Shown here piece after piece: positions 59,909 through 64,000 of a stretch of 64,000 bases of DNA. The notes below the pieces were generated by a model, which saw nothing but the letters and a program-made list of their open reading frames with translations, did no database searches and was not told where the DNA came from. The stretch lies in assembly GCF_013137895.1 (NCBI RefSeq), contig NZ_CP053538.1, positions 743,501 through 807,500 of the forward strand. The letters run 5' to 3'. The DNA is from Hymenobacter taeanensis (GTDB lineage Bacteria; Bacteroidota; Bacteroidia; Cytophagales; Hymenobacteraceae). Both the position numbers and the translations under genes were made by a program. Position 1 is the first letter of the stretch. Each line of letters begins with the position of its first letter.

Positions 59909-60370
59909 ATGTACAGCAAAACTGAAGTCAGCCAGCTCCGCCAAGCCTTCTGGACCACCTTTGGGCAGTATATGCAGCCAGTACCGTCTGCCGAGGGCGT
60001 ACCCACCAACTGGATCAATTACAAAACCGGCCTCAAACACGTGTACTTCCGCATGCACGCCGACGGCCGCCACGCTACCATCGGCATTGAGCTCACGCAC
60101 CCCGACTCCGATATCCGGGAGCTGTTTTTTGAGCAGTTTGAAGCCCTGAAGCTCGTGCTGCACGAAACTCTGGGCGAACAATGGATTTGGGAGCCCACTA
60201 CGGAAGATGCCAACGGCCAGCTCATCAGCCGGATCTACCAGGAGTTGCGCCCCGCCAACTTATTCTCGCGCGACGACTGGCCTAGGCTCATCTCGTTCTT
60301 TAAACCGCGCATTATGGCCCTGGATGAATTTTGGAGTACTGCGCAGTACGCGTTTGATGAGTTGCGGTAG
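59909..60370 (+). CDS. DUF4268 family protein
   Basis: ATG 59909 gives 153 residues; a GTG five codons earlier is the alternative. The DUF4268 pattern is visible: SQLRQAFWTTFGQYMQPVPS, then INYKTGLKHVYFRMHADGRH and ATIGIELTHPDSDIRELFFE. The middle has LVLHETLGEQWIWEPTTEDA and ends FKPRIMALDEFWSTAQYAFD. The family has no known function; a related domain occurs in proteins linked to restriction enzymes, but nothing here supports defence. It is a single gene. Confidence 0.85.
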   Translation: MYSKTEVSQLRQAFWTTFGQYMQPVPSAEGVPTNWINYKTGLKHVYFRMHADGRHATIGIELTHPDSDIRELFFEQFEALKLVLHETLGEQWIWEPTTEDANGQLISRIYQELRPANLFSRDDWPRLISFFKPRIMALDEFWSTAQYAFDELR

Positions 60371-60484
60371 TAGACATGGCCTACTGGCGCTGTATAAGTG
60401 ACTATCGATACCGCTCAGAAAGGAGAGGCTTGCAACCATAGCCCTGGAATTCTCCTCTCCCTTTTACGCTAGCGGACTCATTCT

Positions 60485-61186
60485 ATGTTGATTACTTTTA
60501 TCCTGGTTTTAACCTGCCTCTCAGCAGCAGAGGTGCCCAACTCTCCTGCCGACACGCTCCGGCGCTGGGCACCGCGCATTGCCCCTGTCTCCCTTGCCGA
60601 TCCGCGCCGACCTACGTTGCAGGTAGGCATCGAGTATTTTTTACTGCCTCAGCTCAGCCTGGGAGTCGATTTCGGCACGCGCGTAGTGCTGGCCAAAAGC
60701 TTTCGGCAGCCGGAGCAGCAGGTGCGCCATCAAACGTACCGGGCGGAGGTGCGCTATTACCTGCCGCTTGCTAGAAGGAGTCAGCAGTTTGTGGCAGTTG
60801 AGGGTTTCTATGTGCCGTATGCTTCTACCAACCACTACGGGGTACTGGAACGTAAGGGCGCTTTTTTCACTTACGACCAAGCCCGCATTGTGCGTCATAC
60901 ATGGGGTACGGGCCTGAAATACGGCTGGCTTTATCCCTTTGGCCGGCAGCAGCGCTGGTGGGTTGAAACAGCCCTGGGCTTGGGGCTTCGGCGGGTGCCG
61001 GCCCGCTACTCCCGCATTCGCAACGAGCAGCCCGCCGACTCGGCTAGCGCCTACAACTACCGCTACCAAGAGTGGCAGCTAGGCACCCAACCCGCCGATG
61101 GCGGCTACGTTGACCGACTACACCTTACCGCATCTTTCCGCGTGGGTTACCGTCTGTTGCGGCGGGTGGGAGGGAGCTACCAGTAG
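60485..61186 (+). CDS. DUF3575-like outer-membrane protein (paralogue 2)
   Basis: The 233-residue protein starts at ATG 60485 with a signal peptide (MLITFILVLTCLSAAEVP). The barrel-like body shares order and motifs with the protein at 57519: RIAPVSLADPRRPTLQVGIE, LSLGVDFGTRVVLA, EVRYYLPLARRSQQFVAVEG with FYVP, and ETALGLGLRRVPARYSRI. The end, SFRVGYRLLRRVGGSYQ, differs. The shared GFYVP and ALGLG(F/L)RR blocks argue for common ancestry, with low overall identity. Function unknown; probably outer membrane. Confidence 0.65.
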   Translation: MLITFILVLTCLSAAEVPNSPADTLRRWAPRIAPVSLADPRRPTLQVGIEYFLLPQLSLGVDFGTRVVLAKSFRQPEQQVRHQTYRAEVRYYLPLARRSQQFVAVEGFYVPYASTNHYGVLERKGAFFTYDQARIVRHTWGTGLKYGWLYPFGRQQRWWVETALGLGLRRVPARYSRIRNEQPADSASAYNYRYQEWQLGTQPADGGYVDRLHLTASFRVGYRLLRRVGGSYQ

Positions 61187-61366
61187 TTCACGCACCTACT
61201 ACTATCCGATACCAAGGTATGAGGGACAGTCCAAGTGCGCACTTGAGCTTACTTAGGAGGCTTAGGAGAGGCTACAGACAGGTACACTGCCGCAAACAAA
61301 CCCAGCGTAACACAGCCACTCACAATTCACGCTGAATACCCTCTTTCATACGACCTTGATTAAACA

Positions 61367-61398
61367 AAACGGCCGCTCTGTTTCCAGAACGGCCGTTT
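61367..61398 (-). terminator. Terminator after the acyl-CoA dehydrogenase gene
   Basis: Stem aaacggccg (61367-61375) pairs with cggccgttt (61390-61398), with an inner pair tctg/caga. It lies 20 bases past the minus-strand stop. Confidence 0.75.
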
Positions 61399-61418
61399 CA
61401 GTGTAATATTTCCCAGAC

Positions 61419-62651
61419 TTACTTGAACGCCTGAATTCCCGTAATATCGGCGCCGGTGATGAGCAGGTGAATGTCGTGGGTGCCTTCGTAGGTCACTACT
61501 GACTCCAGGTTCATCATGTGGCGCATGATAGGGTACTCACCCGTGATGCCCATGCCGCCGTGAATCTGACGAGCTTCACGAGCAATTTCTAGAGCAATTT
61601 CTACTGAGTTGCGTTTGGCCATGGAAATCTGGGCCGAGGTAGCTTTGCCTTCGTTCTTGAGCATGCCCAAGCGCCACACCATCAGTTGGGCTTTCGTGAT
61701 TTCGGTAATCATTTCGGCCAGCTTGCGCTGCTGGAGCTGGAAGGAGGCGATAGGCTTGCCGAACTGCTCACGCTGCAAAGAGTACTTCAGCGCCGACTCA
61801 TAGCAGTCAATAGCAGCTCCCAGGGCGCCCCAGGCAATGCCGTAACGGGCCGAGTCGAGGCAGGAAAGTGGGCCTTTGAGGCCGTCGATGTTGGGCAGGA
61901 TGTTTTCCTTGGGGATGCGCACATCCTCAAACACCAGCTCGCCGGTGATGCTGGCGCGCAGGCTCCACTTATTATGAATTTCGGGAGTAGTGAAGCCTTC
62001 CATGCCGCGCTCCACAATCACGCCCCGGATGCGGCCGTTATCGTCCTTGGCCCACACTACGGCTACCTGGCACTCGGGGGAGTTCGAAATCCAGAGCTTG
62101 GCGCCGTTCAGCAGGTAATAGTCACCTTTATCCTCGATTTTGGTGATCATACCGCCGGGGTTGGAGCCGTGGTCGGGCTCCGTGAGGCCGAAGCAGCCGA
62201 GCCATTCACCGGAGGCCAGCTTGGGCAGAAACTTGCGGCGCTGCTCCTCAGAGCCGTACTGGTAAATAGGGTACATTACCAAGGAGCCCTGCACCGAGGC
62301 AGTAGAACGCATACCGGAGTCGCCGCGCTCAATCTCCTGCATAATCAGGCCATAGCTGATGTAGTCCAGGCCACCGCCGCCGTACTCCGTGGGGATGGTC
62401 GGGCCAAAAGCTCCCACCTCACCAAACTTGCGCACAATTTCGGAGGGGAAGTGCGCCTGCTGGGCCCACTGCTCAATATTAGGCGAAATTTCCTTCTTCA
62501 CGAAGTCGCGCATGCTCTGGCGGATGAGCTTGTGCTCCTCGGTCAGGAGGCCATCGATGTCGTAATAATCAGTAAAGCCAGCGGCATTCAGGGAGCCTTT
62601 GTTTTGCTGTACCTGAGCCTTGGGTGAGAGAACGTCAGCTTGCGAAGACAT
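61419..62651 (-). CDS. Acyl-CoA dehydrogenase, glutaryl-CoA dehydrogenase-like
   Basis: The 410-residue flavoprotein oxidises an acyl-CoA with FAD. The order of motifs is typical of the family: FGPTIPTEYGGGGLDYISYG, GCFGLTEPDHGSNPGGMITK (FAD contact), then LLNGAKLWISNSPECQVAVV, ALKYSLQREQFGKPIASFQL and ARQIHGGMGITGEYPIMRHM. The C-terminal LESVVTYEGTHDIHLLITGA contains the catalytic glutamate in Tyr-Glu-Gly-Thr, in the setting usual for glutaryl-CoA dehydrogenases, which oxidise and decarboxylate glutaryl-CoA in lysine and tryptophan degradation. Residues 1-35 form an extension. It is a single gene with a palindrome over its promoter. Confidence 0.9.
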   Translation of the reverse strand: MSSQADVLSPKAQVQQNKGSLNAAGFTDYYDIDGLLTEEHKLIRQSMRDFVKKEISPNIEQWAQQAHFPSEIVRKFGEVGAFGPTIPTEYGGGGLDYISYGLIMQEIERGDSGMRSTASVQGSLVMYPIYQYGSEEQRRKFLPKLASGEWLGCFGLTEPDHGSNPGGMITKIEDKGDYYLLNGAKLWISNSPECQVAVVWAKDDNGRIRGVIVERGMEGFTTPEIHNKWSLRASITGELVFEDVRIPKENILPNIDGLKGPLSCLDSARYGIAWGALGAAIDCYESALKYSLQREQFGKPIASFQLQQRKLAEMITEITKAQLMVWRLGMLKNEGKATSAQISMAKRNSVEIALEIAREARQIHGGMGITGEYPIMRHMMNLESVVTYEGTHDIHLLITGADITGIQAFK

Positions 62652-62670
62652 AGTAGAAAGGTGGGTGGGG

Positions 62671-62688
62671 TTATCTTTCCAAAGATAA
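62671..62688. promoter_or_regulatory. 18-bp palindrome overlapping the -7 element of the dehydrogenase gene
   Basis: The arms ttatcttt and aaagataa flank two central bases. The minus-strand -7 element TATCTTTG (62687-62680) is contained in it, 29 bases before the start codon. A repressor site is a reasonable reading, but unproved. Confidence 0.5.
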
Positions 62689-62738
62689 ACATTTCAGAAA
62701 GGAACGCCGGTTCACCCCTACTGGCCTAGAGACAAAAA

Positions 62739-62768
62739 ACCCTGACCAGAAAGGGGGCTAGTCAGGGT
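62739..62768 (-). terminator. Orphan minus-strand terminator
   Basis: Stem accctgac (62739-62746) pairs with gtcagggt (62761-62768). On the minus strand it is followed by T6 (62739-62734), while the plus strand shows no T tract. No secure gene lies to its right on the minus strand. Confidence 0.65.
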
Positions 62769-63152
62769 CTTGGGGCACGGGGCGCGGAGGAAGAATGCCA
62801 GAACTGCCCTCCAGCGGTGTGCCCATTAAAAGCCAGGAGGCAGATTCCCGGCCAAATAAGTCGTATAAAGCCTCCGGCAAAGCGTGTGCCGAAAAAATAG
62901 CTTCGCGCTAATTTTTATAAATAAAGTACCGTTTTTCGAGATTAGAAAATAGCTCCTTCCTAAATAATAGTACGCGGCAATGGTTGAGCTTATCAGAAGA
63001 TCAAACCAACTAAGCAGCGCAGTACTTTCTCTACCAGTTATTTCGGTAGTGCGAGGCTTAGCTGAGCCCTCCCAGAGGTGCAATTACCCGCCAGCAACGA
63101 CACAAACGCCTACCTTTCGTAGAAGGTAGTCCCATCCGCCGCATTTCCCCCC
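62769..63152. other. Intergenic region before the APC permease, AT-rich core
   Basis: There is no convincing gene. The segment 62880-63000 is AT-rich and probably holds promoter sequences of the permease. A minus-strand frame (62826-63083, 85 residues, TTG start) has one hydrophobic stretch and ends 58 bases before the orphan terminator; it remains doubtful. An untranslated RNA on the minus strand is another possibility. Confidence 0.4.
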
Positions 63153-64000
63153 ATGAGCCACGAAAAGAAACTAAACGAGCTGGAGGCCACTGCCATTTGT
63201 GGCAATGATATTTCTTCCTCTTGCTTGTACGTGTCAGCATTAGCCATTGCCTATGCTGGCCAATACGCGTGGGTAGCGCTGCTATTTGTGGGGGCGGTGC
63301 TGTTCCTATTTCGTAAGATTTATGGTGAGGTGGTAGGAGCCCTGCCGCTCAACGGGGGTGCTTATAACGTGTTGCTTAACACCACAAGCAAGCGCAACGC
63401 GGCCTTGGCAGCTTGCCTCACCATCCTGTCATACATGGCCACGGCCGTAATTTCGGCCAGTGAGGCCATGCACTACCTGCACACGCTATGGCACGGGCTG
63501 CCCATTATTGGGGCCACGCTGGGGCTGCTTGGCCTGTTTCTGGCTCTTACTATTCTGGGTATTTCGGAGTCGGCGAAGGTGGCAGTGGGTATTTTTCTGG
63601 TGCACCTTACCTCACTTACCTTGCTGGTAATAGCCACCATCTGGTTTCTGGCTACCAACGGTTTCGGCACCTTATCCTTCAACTTCACGCAGCCCGTACC
63701 GGGAGGACACCTGCTAACGGCCCTGTTCTTTGGGTTTAGCGCAGCCATGCTGGGTATTTCGGGTTTTGAGAGCTCCGCCAACTTCGTGGAAGAACAGGCG
63801 CCGGGGGTTTTTGGTAAAACCCTGCGCAACATGTGGGTGGTAGTGAGCTTTTTCAACCCGGTTATTGCCTTTCTGGCAGTGGCAGCGCTACCGCTGGCCG
63901 AGGTGGGCCCCAACACGGAAACTCTCCTCTCCTACCTGGGCACTAAAACTGGTGGCCGCTGGCTGGGCACGCTCATCTCTGTAGATGCCGTAGCCGTACT
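63153..64000 (+). CDS. APC family amino acid permease, N-terminal part (cut by window edge)
   Basis: An open frame starts at ATG 63153 and runs to the right edge without a stop (about 282 residues). It begins with KLNELEATAICGNDISSSCL, the N-terminus of amino acid-polyamine-organocation permeases, where the glycine-rich unwound helix 1 would bind the substrate. About seven membrane helices are visible, for example YVSALAIAYAGQYAWVALLF, GALPLNGGAYNVLLNTTSKR and LFFGFSAAMLGISGFESSAN. Substrate specificity is unknown. The rest of the gene lies outside the window. Confidence 0.85.
   Translation, partial: MSHEKKLNELEATAICGNDISSSCLYVSALAIAYAGQYAWVALLFVGAVLFLFRKIYGEVVGALPLNGGAYNVLLNTTSKRNAALAACLTILSYMATAVISASEAMHYLHTLWHGLPIIGATLGLLGLFLALTILGISESAKVAVGIFLVHLTSLTLLVIATIWFLATNGFGTLSFNFTQPVPGGHLLTALFFGFSAAMLGISGFESSANFVEEQAPGVFGKTLRNMWVVVSFFNPVIAFLAVAALPLAEVGPNTETLLSYLGTKTGGRWLGTLISVDAVAV

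Noticed and set aside
59440-60370. Defence island
   Set aside because: HIRAN and DUF4268 proteins stand alone with no nuclease, methylase, ATPase or toxin genes nearby.
62826-63083. Minus-strand frame of 85 residues before the permease
   Set aside because: TTG start and AT-rich, atypical composition; kept only as a possible source of the orphan transcript.

Overview
The window looks like chromosomal DNA from a GC-rich aerobic Bacteroidota bacterium, most likely Hymenobacter or a close relative (order Cytophagales). This rests on gene content: a type IX secretion sorting domain, a PorE-like TPR/propeller/OmpA protein, a GWxTD protein, a DUF2723 (GT117) glycosyltransferase, BatD, a fused SecDF, type B ribosomal protein L31 and DUF5777. 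Several genes also carry the Bacteroidota -7 element TAnnTTTG, and clear Shine-Dalgarno sites are rare. No rRNA, tRNA, CRISPR array, insertion sequence or prophage was seen. Most of the window is ordinary core genome, with short operons separated by strong hairpin terminators.

Layout. 1-9.6 kb: end of birA, a T9SS-sorted protein, a large GT117 membrane protein, a GWxTD protein overlapping an rlmB-like methyltransferase, then on the minus strand a mannose-1-phosphate guanylyltransferase with a small secreted protein, and arabinose-5-phosphate isomerase. 9.7-18.8 kb: recQ, a GNAT enzyme, a bacilliredoxin, a TPR protein, the PorE-like protein and a large unknown helical protein. 19.1-24.2 kb is the most unusual part: a small exported protein made almost entirely of eight copies of a 15-residue unit (D/E-H-G-T-S-G-W-G-D-G-Y-L), followed by an oligopeptide-type ABC transporter with no ATPase gene in the window and a small orphan ORF. 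24.2-34 kb: sugar reductase, cyclophilin, GNAT, DUF2238, hemC, holB, a sugar nucleotidyltransferase, rpmE2, rdgB and udk.

34-48.9 kb: secDF; an ECF sigma factor overlapping a membrane protein that may combine an anti-sigma-like N-terminus with an outer-membrane barrel; a four-gene envelope/redox operon (secreted-repeat lipoprotein, c-type cytochrome, YceI, DUF5777); a NifU-type Fe-S protein; an ion antiporter; an HTTM protein; aroC and batD. 49-52.5 kb: a two-gene ferritin-like module present twice in tandem. 52.7-64 kb: small proteins, queG, an XRE/DUF2975 regulatory pair with a palindrome upstream, ruvB, two paralogous envelope proteins, HIRAN and DUF4268 proteins, a glutaryl-CoA-dehydrogenase-like enzyme and the start of an APC permease.

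A window-wide signal is strong enrichment of the short motif GTGGCCTAG / CTAGGCCAC, including a palindromic form. It often supplies stop codons or sits in terminator hairpins. Coordinates come from reading the sequence by eye. Start codons were moved to internal ATGs where the longest frame began at a rare codon or ran antisense to a neighbour.
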